Part shown: piece after piece, positions 16,266 to 26,000 of the stretch
How the letters are laid out: every line of letters begins with the position of its first letter
Numbering within the stretch: the stretch's first letter is position 1
From: CAJXSN01 sp947492235
GTDB lineage: Bacteria > Pseudomonadota > Alphaproteobacteria > Sphingomonadales > Sphingomonadaceae
Direction: 5' to 3'
Length of the DNA: 64,000 nucleotides
Assembly (NCBI RefSeq): GCF_042492175.1
Contig: NZ_CP170453.1
Coordinates: 1,736,001-1,800,000 of the forward strand
The notes under the pieces: model-generated
Database searches by the model: none
Told to the model about the DNA's origin: nothing
What the model saw: only the letters and a program-made list of their open reading frames with translations
Translations under genes and position numbers: made by a program

Positions 16266-18089
16266 CTAGCTTGCATAACCCAAGCCGATCCTCGTGACGC
16301 TAGCTCCGACCTTTTGGACATAGTTCAACGCATATTCGTATCGTAGCTTGCCTAGAACAGTGGCCGTCTTTTCGTTCGGCTCGATGCCATCATTTGTGAG
16401 CTTCGGAACAAGCAGTTCAAGCCTTCTGTCCGTGAACCGCCCGCCTCCCTTCGCGATGAAGGTTCGCCATGTTGCTTTGTCGGCATTCCCCTCGGCATCA
16501 CCATTTGGCGATCTTAAACCAAGACATTGAATCGTTCCTAGTGGGGTTTCGACGAAACAGTATTCACCGCTGTTGATGTCTGGCGAATGGTTCTCAGCGA
16601 TTTGTTGTAGCTTCAGTGCCGTAAACGGCCTCAAATTTTGGCTATGCCCCACAAATGCTATGGAATTTTGCCCAGGCTGAAGGTCGCAGGCGGGCGTGGC
16701 ACACACCCACCAATCATTGTCGATTTTGAAAATATGGCCGCAATCAAGTTGGTCGGCCCCAGGCTTTATGGGCAGTGTCGAGACATAGCTGTTAAAATGG
16801 TGGAGGGCCTTATTCGCTTCCCCGTCTTTCTCTAAATCAACGCCGTAGTGAGAATGGTACGACCGCCCACCGGCTTCATCAGAGTTGTGTATTTTCTCTC
16901 CAAAATCCGCAATCGAATCCTCGATCTGGAATGCCAAAGCCTCGACCTGTCTGCGAAGCTGGTCTCGTTGCAGGATAGCGCGCTCTTGCTCGGAATTTGC
17001 ATTTTGGACCTGATCGTAAAAATATGCGAACACATGCTTTTTAGAAAGCGTGCGGTCTTCTGCTTCGACCCCATTACAGGTAATTTCATGGCGAAGTTTT
17101 GAGGACAACAGTCGCGATGGAGTAGGTTGCCAAGCAATGAGTGACTCTTGAAGCTCAGCCAGTAAATCAACCTCCTCTTTTTTTACGAAGGTTACAAAGC
17201 CACGCCCTGTACGTAACCAGAGCCGCCCTTCTTCAGAGGACCAACTGAGTCCATCGAACGGTGTGTCCGACAGCAATTCTCGCTTATTTTTCTCAAATTC
17301 TTTAATCGCCCATAATGCAAACGCCTTGCGCTCAGCGCCTTTCAGATCCAGCTCATCGGCCCATTTGGCAAGCGTCGAAAGAGGGCCAGCTGCCTTCCCA
17401 CTGGGCCGCATGTATTGACCAAACGTATTTGACTGGCTGTTTCGCGGATGACGCAGTTTTAGATAAGAGCCGACGTCCAAATAGCTTTCCAGATCTTTAG
17501 GATTGAACTTTTCTTCATCAGCCCAATCATCCATCTTTTCTTCGAGCGCTGAGATGAGATCCTGCTGCTTGTCATCGAACTCAGCACTGCAGGCTTCGTG
17601 CAAACTGAGTATGCAATCGAAAAAGACAGCTTGCAGATCCGGCTCTTCAGTATGAACCACCACCAGATTGAAGTGCTGGTTCCGAAGGATTGACCCAAGA
17701 TAAGACCGCGCAAGAATGCCTGGAACCCCCGTGCTCGATCCCTCCAAATTATAGTCCAGGATTAGCAAATCCGACTGATGAAGGTGATCCGGTGCCAACA
17801 CCCCAGCCAGCCCCTCTTCTGTGTCAGGCTGAGGGGCAGTGGCGTCATGGATATCGATGACCAACGCGGGTTTCTGTTTCCGAAATTGCGCGATAATTGA
17901 TGCAGGAGAATCTGGATCAGTTCGCCATTTCTTTGGTGGTTGCGGCTCTGCATCTTGTGCAGCCTCTGGGCGCCGATCGTTGAGAATTTCTTCCCAGGTC
18001 GGATACTGATCATCAACGATCAGCACAGACCGAATCGGGTCAATGAAGGCCTGTTTCACCAGTTCCGCGAACTCACAGTGATCAGTCAA
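16266..18089 (-). CDS. Receiver (REC-like) domain protein, partner of the island ATPase
   Basis: 607 aa. The first 150 residues look like a response-regulator receiver: SVLIVDDQYPTWEEIL (acidic pair D26/D27), SDLLILDYNLEG (candidate phospho-acceptor D112) and LVVVHTEEP (T147). A charged, Pro-rich insert separates strands one and two. The remainder is not a known DNA-binding output domain; it includes a coiled segment near 370 and a CGHIFKI..WWVCATPACDLQPGQ stretch with three cysteines near 470. The start overlaps the upstream ATPase gene by 8 bases, so the two are coupled. A signalling or effector role with the ATPase is inferred. Confidence 0.7.
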   Translation of the reverse strand: MTDHCEFAELVKQAFIDPIRSVLIVDDQYPTWEEILNDRRPEAAQDAEPQPPKKWRTDPDSPASIIAQFRKQKPALVIDIHDATAPQPDTEEGLAGVLAPDHLHQSDLLILDYNLEGSSTGVPGILARSYLGSILRNQHFNLVVVHTEEPDLQAVFFDCILSLHEACSAEFDDKQQDLISALEEKMDDWADEEKFNPKDLESYLDVGSYLKLRHPRNSQSNTFGQYMRPSGKAAGPLSTLAKWADELDLKGAERKAFALWAIKEFEKNKRELLSDTPFDGLSWSSEEGRLWLRTGRGFVTFVKKEEVDLLAELQESLIAWQPTPSRLLSSKLRHEITCNGVEAEDRTLSKKHVFAYFYDQVQNANSEQERAILQRDQLRRQVEALAFQIEDSIADFGEKIHNSDEAGGRSYHSHYGVDLEKDGEANKALHHFNSYVSTLPIKPGADQLDCGHIFKIDNDWWVCATPACDLQPGQNSIAFVGHSQNLRPFTALKLQQIAENHSPDINSGEYCFVETPLGTIQCLGLRSPNGDAEGNADKATWRTFIAKGGGRFTDRRLELLVPKLTNDGIEPNEKTATVLGKLRYEYALNYVQKVGASVTRIGLGYAS

Positions 18090-21054
18090 AACTGGCCCCC
18101 TTGAAATCGATCACGAAGTTCGCTCCCGGTAGAAGCCGAAACTTCTTATCTGTTGCGTATCTGATCGAATGCCCGCCAGCTAAAAGGTTCATTCTGCAGA
18201 GATATAGGCCGATGCCTCGTCCCCCACTTACCTTGCGTGTGAAGAACATTTTGAAGAGCTGGTCCTGATCAAGTGCATCAATCCCCGGACCGTTGTCAGA
18301 CACAATCACGTGCTCATCGACGACGTCGAGCAAAACCTTCGGCTCGACAGTATGGGAGTTCACCAACCAATAGGCACTGTTATTGACCAGATTGATGAAC
18401 ACGGGAAACAATCGTGAAGGTTGCTCGTCAACTGCGAATGCATTGAACTGATCGGACGCCTCTATCTTGATGTCTCTGGTTTCAGTCACAGTTCGGAAAA
18501 ACTCACGAAGATACTCCGTGATGTTCTTGCCCGATATAGTCCGGCGTGTACGCGGGCCAGACAACTTGAGCGGCGACAGGAAGTCAAGTTGATGGCTAAG
18601 TGCCTCAAATCCTGCTTGAATTTGCTCGAGTCCGGGCTGTTCACCATCGTTCGATATTCGCTTTATTCCGGTCCGGATAAGCTGTTCATTTGTCGCCAAT
18701 TCGTGGCCAAGAATTTCGACTGTTATTCCCAGCTGCGCAACTTGATTAAGGCGATTTAGTTGGTCGCGCAGCTCAATATTATCTGCGGTCCCTTCAGTCG
18801 CAATCAGTTCAATATTGATATTCTCTCGTAGGAGCTCCAGCGTATTAATATAGGACTGGAATATGTCTTCATTCTCATACTCGAGGCGCATTCGGATCGC
18901 TGCCATTTCCTCCAGAGCGTCATCCAAACCTAGGCGTCCCGACTTCACCTGTTCAATGAGGGGGTGGGCAGTCTGGTGGAAGGCCTTATGGCGCGCAGAG
19001 AGCAAATCAGAGATGCGCTTAGCCTCAAAATCCTGAATGCTGGCAATCTCTTTGCTCCATTGGCGTATTCGGCTCTGAAGCTGGCCCGCCAAGCTCTGCA
19101 TTTGCTTCTCAGCAAGTTCTTCCGGCTTTGGAGGGTTGAGGCGCTCGATTGCCTTTTTGCGCTCGTTTGCCATGTCTTCAAGAATGCTTTGAGCTTTCGC
19201 GTAAAGTTGCCTGAACTCACGAAAGTCATCTTCGCTGGACCCGAGACTTGAAGGTGCGCCAACAATACGAAGATCTCGAAGTTCATTCCCTAAATCGTCA
19301 ATCATTGATTGAGCTGCAGCGATATCTGAGATGCAATCTATGGAAAACTCAGAGCTTTCCGCATCAAGTCGATCGACTATCTTTGCCACAAGCGGAAGGT
19401 TGCGTTTGAGGCGCGATCGAAATTTTTGCCGGTTGCGCTTAGCGAGGACCTTCCGTTCTTCTTCCGCCCTGGCTTTTCGGTTCGCTTCTTGAATATCCGG
19501 CAATTCTTGTTTTCGAAGTTCTGAGGACGACCCGAAGTGGTCACGCGCTGCAGTTTTCAGAATGTTGATGACGATAGTCTTGAGCGATTTTGTGGCTCGG
19601 TTGTCTATGAACCCTTCGCGGCCAGCTTTATCTCTGAGGTTCGGGTTCGCCTCACGGGACAATGCAATTCGTCCAAACATTCTTCGCGAATTCCAGAATT
19701 CGCGACCCGCGCTCCTACTACGCCTTTCTTCGATTTCGAAGAAATCACTGTTCAGCCTTCCATAGGGCAAAACTCTCAGGCCGTTGCGGAAGATTAGAAA
19801 TCCGCCGTATCTCTCAGCTAGAGCATCGAACTTCGCATGATCGTCATCTGTATGGGTCGAGCTCATACGGTCGCGTTCGTAGGTCGCGATATATAGACTG
19901 AAAGGGCCCACAAATGTTGTCGGTCCACTAGGAGGCGTGTAGTCGGCCGGCGGTGGGACGACATAGCCCGACTCAAATTCACGCCATTCTCCAAATGCCT
20001 TAATCAGCCCGCTAAATCTGCCCTTCTCGTCAATATTTCCACTTATGACATGTTCGAGTTCGTCACAAACTTGGCGACTCAATGTTCCACGATCTTCCTC
20101 AACGATTGATTGGCCAACCCCCGATGCCCAGATTTTCACCTCATAAGTGAAGTCAGGGTCGATTGCGTTCACTTCGTTTGCGACAGGATCGACAAATGGA
20201 TCAGTGAAAGCCGAAAGCGTCGCATGGAATGTTTTTCGGATCCCTTTCACACCGCCATCAGCCGGAATGCTTGGCAACTGTGCACGCAAATCATAGTGGA
20301 TGTCCGATACGAGAAGGGCAGTGCCGCTTGCTGATCCGTCATCGCTCCAAACGTCCCAAGGGTCGAGATACTCAAGCTTAAAAGTCGCGCCGACAATTGT
20401 GTTAGCAATTTGCTCGGATGGTTTGTTCTTAGTTTGGTCGCGCTCTTGAACAAAGGCGTCATATGTCGCCCATGCTTGTTTAAGCCGCTCGCTTCTTCGA
20501 GGGCTGTCGCTATTTCCCCAAACGTTATCGGTTAGGCGATCAAATAGCTCCGGCAGAAGCTTTTCAAGCTCGCTGCGATCTCGAAATGTTGTGACCGGAA
20601 CTTCTATATCGGAGAGCACGAGATAAGGGTTTTCGAACTGCCGCCAATCGAGAAGCGCCGCGACGAAGTCACAGTTTCTGCGTTTGGAAATCAGAAGTAG
20701 GAGGGGGCCTAGGTTCGCCGACGATAGCCGGCCTATGCCCTTTTGGCCCTGCTTGGTTCTAATCGGAAGGCCATTCCGATCTTCTTCAGTCGTCTCGTTT
20801 TGATCGTACTTGGATTCCGTTCCGACAACGAGCCAGCGGCTGACAAACTCCTCATAGCTCATTCCATGACCATCATCGAAGATGGCTGCGACAGGCTCCT
20901 CGCCATCAAAAATATGAAGGCTTACCGATCGGGCATATGCATCATATGCGTTTTTCCAAAGCTCAGAGATCGCCGTGGGACAATCTGCGATTTGCTCTCG
21001 CCCAAGGTGGTCAACAGTGCGCGCCTGAGTCTTGAATGGGAGAGACTCAATCAT
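18082..21054 (-). CDS. Dual GHKL ATPase: MORC/MutL-like N-terminus fused to histidine-kinase-like C-terminus
   Basis: 990 aa with two ATPase regions of the Bergerat fold. N-terminal: ELWKNAYDAYA (N-box, N35), IFDDGHGM (58-65) and GQKGIGRLSS (103-112), resembling MORC/MutL/HSP90-type ATPases. A transducer-like region and a long charged coiled coil (about 540-720) follow. C-terminal: a candidate H-box VEILGHELATNEQL with H784, then INLVNNSAYWLV (about 887-898), SDNGPGI (919-925) and GGRGIGLYLC (944-953), a complete HATPase set. It overlaps the methyltransferase stop by ATGA. MutL/MORC-like ATPases are known in restriction-modification loci; joining one to a kinase-like module beside a receiver protein is unusual. 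Confidence 0.82.
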   Translation of the reverse strand: MIESLPFKTQARTVDHLGREQIADCPTAISELWKNAYDAYARSVSLHIFDGEEPVAAIFDDGHGMSYEEFVSRWLVVGTESKYDQNETTEEDRNGLPIRTKQGQKGIGRLSSANLGPLLLLISKRRNCDFVAALLDWRQFENPYLVLSDIEVPVTTFRDRSELEKLLPELFDRLTDNVWGNSDSPRRSERLKQAWATYDAFVQERDQTKNKPSEQIANTIVGATFKLEYLDPWDVWSDDGSASGTALLVSDIHYDLRAQLPSIPADGGVKGIRKTFHATLSAFTDPFVDPVANEVNAIDPDFTYEVKIWASGVGQSIVEEDRGTLSRQVCDELEHVISGNIDEKGRFSGLIKAFGEWREFESGYVVPPPADYTPPSGPTTFVGPFSLYIATYERDRMSSTHTDDDHAKFDALAERYGGFLIFRNGLRVLPYGRLNSDFFEIEERRSRSAGREFWNSRRMFGRIALSREANPNLRDKAGREGFIDNRATKSLKTIVINILKTAARDHFGSSSELRKQELPDIQEANRKARAEEERKVLAKRNRQKFRSRLKRNLPLVAKIVDRLDAESSEFSIDCISDIAAAQSMIDDLGNELRDLRIVGAPSSLGSSEDDFREFRQLYAKAQSILEDMANERKKAIERLNPPKPEELAEKQMQSLAGQLQSRIRQWSKEIASIQDFEAKRISDLLSARHKAFHQTAHPLIEQVKSGRLGLDDALEEMAAIRMRLEYENEDIFQSYINTLELLRENINIELIATEGTADNIELRDQLNRLNQVAQLGITVEILGHELATNEQLIRTGIKRISNDGEQPGLEQIQAGFEALSHQLDFLSPLKLSGPRTRRTISGKNITEYLREFFRTVTETRDIKIEASDQFNAFAVDEQPSRLFPVFINLVNNSAYWLVNSHTVEPKVLLDVVDEHVIVSDNGPGIDALDQDQLFKMFFTRKVSGGRGIGLYLCRMNLLAGGHSIRYATDKKFRLLPGANFVIDFKGASFD

Positions 21055-22190
21055 GCGAATTGCGCCTCTTTAGACATCGCTGCCATTCCTTCTTCGTTTG
21101 GCAAATTGCCAATCTCTGCGGTCCCAGACAGTAGCGGTTTTAGGTGGTTGATTAGCACCTTGCCCAGCTCAACCGGCACTGCATTTCCAATCTGCCTCCC
21201 GGCTGCTGTCAGCCCCCCATGAAAAACAAAATCATCTGGGAAAGTTTGGATACGTGCTGCCTGCCGAACGGTAATTCCGTGATGCTCAGTTGGATGGACA
21301 AATCGCCCTTTTGACGGATTAATGCAAGCCGTTGTCATTGTCGGAGCGGGCTGTTTTGGATCTATCCGTCCATATACATCTTTGTGACCGTCATGCTCTT
21401 TATGACATGGCAAAATCCGTCCCGAATCTTTGCGGCTCCCACCATTTGCGGGCGTGTTCCTGAAGGCTTCCACCAGCGCTTCGCCGTGCCGCATATGAAT
21501 GTCGTTGAGATCGCGATCCAAAGTCTTGTCAAAGGCTCTAGCGCAATTCACCCATGGCTTCCGTATGGGGTTTTTAAGGCGAGGATCAGCATGCGTCGCG
21601 ACAGGAGGCCAAGCAAAATCCTTCCGAACAACGTCAGGCCTTAGCCCGAGGATGAAAACGCGACGACGCCTTTGCGGAATGCCATAGTCCCGCGCGTCTA
21701 AGATCTCAGGTTCAAACAGGTGATAACCTACGGCCCGCCCTTCTGAATAAAAGCGATCAAGGTAATCTTTGTGGCGATCCCAAAGGATGCCCGGGACATT
21801 CTCTAGCAAGAAAACCCGCGGCATAAACTCTCGCACAAAACTGAAATATGCCATTAGGAGTTCATTACGCGGATCGTTCACACCAGCGTCACGTATTCGG
21901 TGCGTGGAAAATCCTTGGCATGGGGGACCTCCAAGCAAAAGGTCGCACTCGCGATCTGAGAAATGCTCTTTTTTCAGTTCCTCGACATCACATGTGAGGA
22001 TGTCTTGCCTATATATTTTCGTGCCTTTGCCGCCTTCGAGCTTGCAGATATTGTCTGCAAATGTTGCTATAGAGTGCTGGTCGTTCTCGACTGCAAACTT
22101 GATCTCGATGCCAGATTTCACGGCGGCTAAGGAAAAGCCGCCAGCGCCAGCGAATAGGTCAATTCCAAGTGGGCGAAAGCTCTCGTTCAT
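21051..22190 (-). CDS. DNA (cytosine-5-)-methyltransferase
   Basis: 379-aa C5-cytosine methyltransferase with the full motif set: DLFAGAGGFSLA (I, residues 11-22), GGPPCQGFS (IV, catalytic C91), ENVPGIL (VI, 130-136), YGIPQRRRRVFILG (VIII, 169-182) and GNAVPVELG (X, near the C-terminus). The target-recognition region between VIII and IX is short. It would protect host DNA or mark self for the linked nuclease-like protein. First gene of the island operon, coupled to the ATPase gene by ATGA. There is no clear ribosome binding site before ATG 22190 (TAACCTATG). Confidence 0.93.
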   Translation of the reverse strand: MNESFRPLGIDLFAGAGGFSLAAVKSGIEIKFAVENDQHSIATFADNICKLEGGKGTKIYRQDILTCDVEELKKEHFSDRECDLLLGGPPCQGFSTHRIRDAGVNDPRNELLMAYFSFVREFMPRVFLLENVPGILWDRHKDYLDRFYSEGRAVGYHLFEPEILDARDYGIPQRRRRVFILGLRPDVVRKDFAWPPVATHADPRLKNPIRKPWVNCARAFDKTLDRDLNDIHMRHGEALVEAFRNTPANGGSRKDSGRILPCHKEHDGHKDVYGRIDPKQPAPTMTTACINPSKGRFVHPTEHHGITVRQAARIQTFPDDFVFHGGLTAAGRQIGNAVPVELGKVLINHLKPLLSGTAEIGNLPNEEGMAAMSKEAQFA

Positions 22191-22457
22191 AGGTTACGCA
22201 GCTAAACCATACTACGCAATTTGCAGCAAGAAATTGACCTTAAAGGCTAACAGTCCGGTGGATGTCGTTGGCTGCAGTGGATGGCACCGAGTGCTATCGA
22301 CGGCTCTATCCAACTGGTTCGCCGCCCTTGGGGCGCGAAACAGGCATTAGCCGCGCTCAATCGCCGCGCGGCTCTTTGACGTCAGATGTTTTCCGGCATG
22401 ACTGAACCGAGGTTTCAGCAAATGATGGGTAAACCGCGCGCAAATGGGAATCTGGCG

Positions 22458-22566
22458 AGCACACCGTACCCCGCGAATTCGGGGCATAAGTCTATGATAT
22501 TTATATGAAATAGTGTTTTGGGCGGAATCGACCCGTCTACGAGTAGAGCGGGTTTGCGCTGAGCCG
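22458..22566 (-). repeat. Right copy of the 109-base imperfect inverted repeat
   Basis: Reverse complement starts CGGCTCAGCGCAAACCCGCT and ends GCGGGGTACGGTGTGCT, matching 15101-15209 at 89 of 109 positions. It lies 268 bases upstream of the methyltransferase start. Mismatches cluster in the A/T-rich middle, while the ends and the GATTCCGCCCAAAAC block are nearly constant, as if the latter are constrained. Confidence 0.85.
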
Positions 22567-22803
22567 TGGACAACTCATAGTTTCATAAGCATATGAATTA
22601 TGATGATAATATTGAGTCGAAGAGTGAGTTGTTTTCGATCCGCCGAATTTCTATTTTTGTTACCTGTTAAGGCTGCGCTCCACTCACATACGAGTTGCCA
22701 ATCTTATCGGTGACAACCGATAGCTAGCAGGCTAATTGCGAAGCGCTGCGACGGGCGCAATTGTCCCTCTTCATCCCACGTTTTTCCACAGAAGCACGGG
22801 CAA

Positions 22804-22829
22804 GTGGGGGCCAGATTGGGGGCCTTTTA
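22804..22829. promoter_or_regulatory. TGGGGGCC motifs, candidate integrase arm sites (right)
   Basis: GTGGGGGCCAG (22804) and TTGGGGGCCTTTTA (22816) repeat the motifs found next to int. TGGGGGCCTTTT is identical to 13744-13755. The position 55-80 bases inside attR supports a recombination role. Confidence 0.55.
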
Positions 22830-22883
22830 TTTTTCGGGCTTTGAAAAATAACGTTAGTTCAGTTGCTTACTCTACCTATTGGT

Positions 22884-22900
22884 TTCCCTTCACCGCTCCA
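22884..22900 (+). other. attR: near-copy of the tRNA-Gly 3' end
   Basis: TTCCCTTCACCGCTCCA equals the final 18 bases of tRNA-Gly(CCC) minus one C. Host-like sequence resumes right after it, leading into the RND efflux operon, so this is the distal island boundary. Confidence 0.82.
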
Positions 22901-23016
22901 TTCCGTTCCGCGAGGTTCCGGTTCCGTTGGCGGCTTGCGCCGCCTACTCCGCTTCGCTCCGAACCCACCCGCTTCATTGCATTGCGCTATGTTCCGGTGG
23001 CCGCTCTTGTTTTGGA

Positions 23017-26000
23017 TTACGCGGTTCTCGGCTCGCCGATCGCTTCGATCTCTTCTTCTTCCTCCGCCACAAACATCCGTTTGAACCGGTCCACCGCGCG
23101 CATCTGCAGGATGGCGAGGGCGGGGATCAGCAGCACCAGCAGGACCGTACCGAACAGCACGCCAAAGCCGAGGCTGGCGGACATCGGGATCAGGAATTGC
23201 GCCTGCAGGCTGGTTTCGAAGGTAATCGGTGCGACGCCGAGGAAGGTGGTTATGGCTGTCAGCATGATGGGCCGGAACCGCGACTTAGCCGCGTCAATTA
23301 CCGCCTCGCCCCGCTCCATCCCGGCTTCCAGATTTTCGTTCATGAAGTCGATCAGCACCAGTGCCCCGTTGATGATCACCCCCGACAGCGCAATGATGCC
23401 GAACATCGACAGGACGCCCAGCGGTATGCCCAGCATCAAATGCCCCAGCAATGCGCCGATGATGCCGAACGGGATCGCGGCCATGATGATCAGCGGCTGG
23501 ATATAGGATTTGAAGGGCACCGCCAGCAGGCCGTAAATCACCACCAGTGCCAGCAGAAACGCGCTGCCGAGCGAGCCGAAGGTTTCCGCCTGCTCCTCCT
23601 GTTCCCCGCCAAAGCTGTATTGCAGCGCGGGGTAATCCGCACGGATGGCCGGCATGATCTCGTTGTCGAGCAATTGCGCCACTTCCTGACTGGTGACCAC
23701 ATCCTCGTCCAGATCGGCGGTGACGGTCGCCACCCGGCGGCCCGCTTCGCGGCGGATGACGGAGGGCGCTTCGGAGAAGGACACATCGGCGAGCGTGCTG
23801 AGCGGCACCTGCCCGCCCGGCACGCGGACCTGATAGCGAGCGATGTCGGCGATGGAATCGCGTTCTTCCTCCGGCAAGCGGACATAGACCCGCACATCCT
23901 CGCGCCCGCGCTGAACGCGCACGGCCTCTGCCCCGAAGAATGCTGCCCGCACCTGCCCCGCGACGTCCCTGAGCGATACGCCCAGCGTGCGCGCGGACGG
24001 TTTCAGGCGCAGCTCGATTTCCTGCATCCCCTCATCCTGATTGCTTTCAATATCGAACACGCCGCTCAGCCTCGCCAGCGCCGCCATAACCTGCGCGGAT
24101 GCGCGGTCGAGCGTTTCATCGTCAGGGTGCGACAGCTGCACACTGACCGGGTCTCCGGCGGAGAGCAGCGATGAAGAAATGGCCAGCGAGCGCGCTTCGG
24201 GGACCGGCCCCAGCTCCTCGCGCCATGCTTCTTCCAGCTCTGCCGAGGAAACGCTGCGCTCGTCCGATGACACCAGGCTGAGCTGGATATTGGCGAGATT
24301 GGGCCGGAGGGTATCGACCGTCCCGCCCGGACCGCCGCCGCCGCTGGTCATCCCGATGGAGGTGTATATCGCCTCGACAAAGCCTGCCTCGCTGGCTTCG
24401 CCGTCGCTGTAGCGCTCGATAGCGCGCTCGCCCGCAGCTTCGATCCGCCGGGCGACCGCCGCCGTTCGCTCCACGGTCGTGCCCGCGGGCATTTCCAGCG
24501 AAGCGGCGACGGTGTTGCCTTCGATATTGGGGAAGAAGACGACTTTGAGGATGCCGCCGGGGATCATCGCGATAATCACGATCAGCAGGGCAACACCGGC
24601 GGACAGGATCAGATAGGGTGCGGCCACGGTGAAGCGCAGCGCGCGGTCCAGAGGCCCGTCGACAAAGGCCTTGAACCGGCGGTCGACCGCGCGTTGCAGC
24701 CGCTCGACCGCTGCCAGAACACGGTTCTTCGAGACGGTGCCGACAACCGGCAGATTGCTCAAATGGTGGGGTAGGACCAGCAGAGCTTCCACCAGCGACA
24801 GGCCCAGAACGGCGAGCACCACGAGCGGGATATCGGCCAGAACCTTGCCGATGGTGCCGCCCACGGCCAACAGCGGAGCGAAGGCGGTGATCGTGGTGGC
24901 GACGGCGAAAAGCACGGGCACCTTCACCCGCTGCCCGCCGGCGATGGCCGCGCCGATCCCGCTGCGCCCGCGTTCGCGCTCCGCATAGATATTCTCGCCG
25001 ACCACCACCGCATCGTCGACCACCAGTCCGAGCGCGAGAATGAAGCCGAACAGGGAGAACATATTGATGCTCGACCCGGCCCATTCGAGGATGAAGATCG
25101 CGCCGACAAATGTCGCGCCGATGCCGATGGCGGTCCAGAAGGCGAGCCGCAGATCGAGGAACAGCGTCAGCGCGACCAGCACCAGAACCAGACCCATGGC
25201 GGCGTTTTTGAGGAGCAGGCTCAGGCGATCGTCGAGCAGCTCGGAATCGTCGTCCCAGATGGCGTACTCGACACCCGCAGGCGTCTGGTACTCGGTTTCG
25301 AGCAGGTTCCTGACCGCCGCCGACACGTCCAGGACGCGCTCGTCGCTGGTGCGGTAGACGTCCACAAAGGCGACCGGCTGACCGTTGAAGCTGGTGATCA
25401 GGTCGGCGTCCTCGAACCCGTCCTGCACGGTGGCGATATCGCCCAGCCGCAGGATATTTCCATCCTGACTGGTGAGGACCACAATATCCTCGAAATCCTG
25501 CTGGTCGTAATTCTGGCCGACCGTCCGCACGCGCACTTCTTCGTTTTTCGTGTCGATCGAGCCTGCAGGGCTGTCCAGACTGTCGGCGGCGATAATGTTC
25601 GAGACGTCGGTCAGCGACAGGCCGAGCGCGCGCAGCCGGTCTTGCGGCACATCGGCGAAGATCTGGTACTGGCGCACGCCGCTGGTCTGGACATAGCTGA
25701 CATCGGGCAGGGCAGCGATGCTGTCTTCCAGCGCGTAAGCGGTTTCCTTGAGCGTCTCCTCAGGCACCTGGCCGTAGAGCGCGAGACGCATGACAATCTG
25801 GCGCGTGGTCAATTCGCGGATGTCGGGCTCTTCGGCTTCAATCGGGAAGGTCTGGATCTGGTCGACTTCGGACTTCACGTCATCCAGCGCGCGGTCGATA
25901 TCGACACCGAGTTCCAGCTCGACATTGACCGTGCCGGACCCTTCCGAAGCCGTGGCGGTGATATCCTTGACGCCTTCGATAGCCTCGACCGCTTCTTCGA

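Larger units (their letters stand above)
22191..22883. other. Non-coding right part of the island
   Basis: No credible gene is visible. It must contain the promoter of the methyltransferase operon (22191-22457), but I see no convincing -35/-10 pair. The right inverted repeat lies at 22458-22566, followed by an A/T-rich stretch (22567-22650) and two TGGGGGCC motifs (22805 and 22817) close to attR. Confidence 0.6.
13575..22900. mobile_element. Integrative genomic island at tRNA-Gly(CCC)
   Basis: A 9.3 kb unit with a tyrosine integrase next to the tRNA, a four-gene methyltransferase/ATPase/receiver/nuclease-like operon on the opposite strand, and a near-copy of the tRNA 3' end at its far edge. 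Its genes are visibly richer in A and T, with codon use unlike the flanking genes, which indicates transfer. No conjugation, replication or phage structural genes are present, so it is either mobilised by others or immobile now. Confidence 0.88.

Noticed and set aside
15101..22566. Reading the 109-base inverted repeats as insertion sequence ends
   Set aside because: No transposase lies between them and no flanking target duplication was seen; reported instead as repeats of unknown role.
22901..23016. Possible small gene between attR and the RND pump
   Set aside because: Only an imperfect GGCGGCTTGCGCCGCC hairpin and short frames without start sites; likely a terminator region of the efflux operon.
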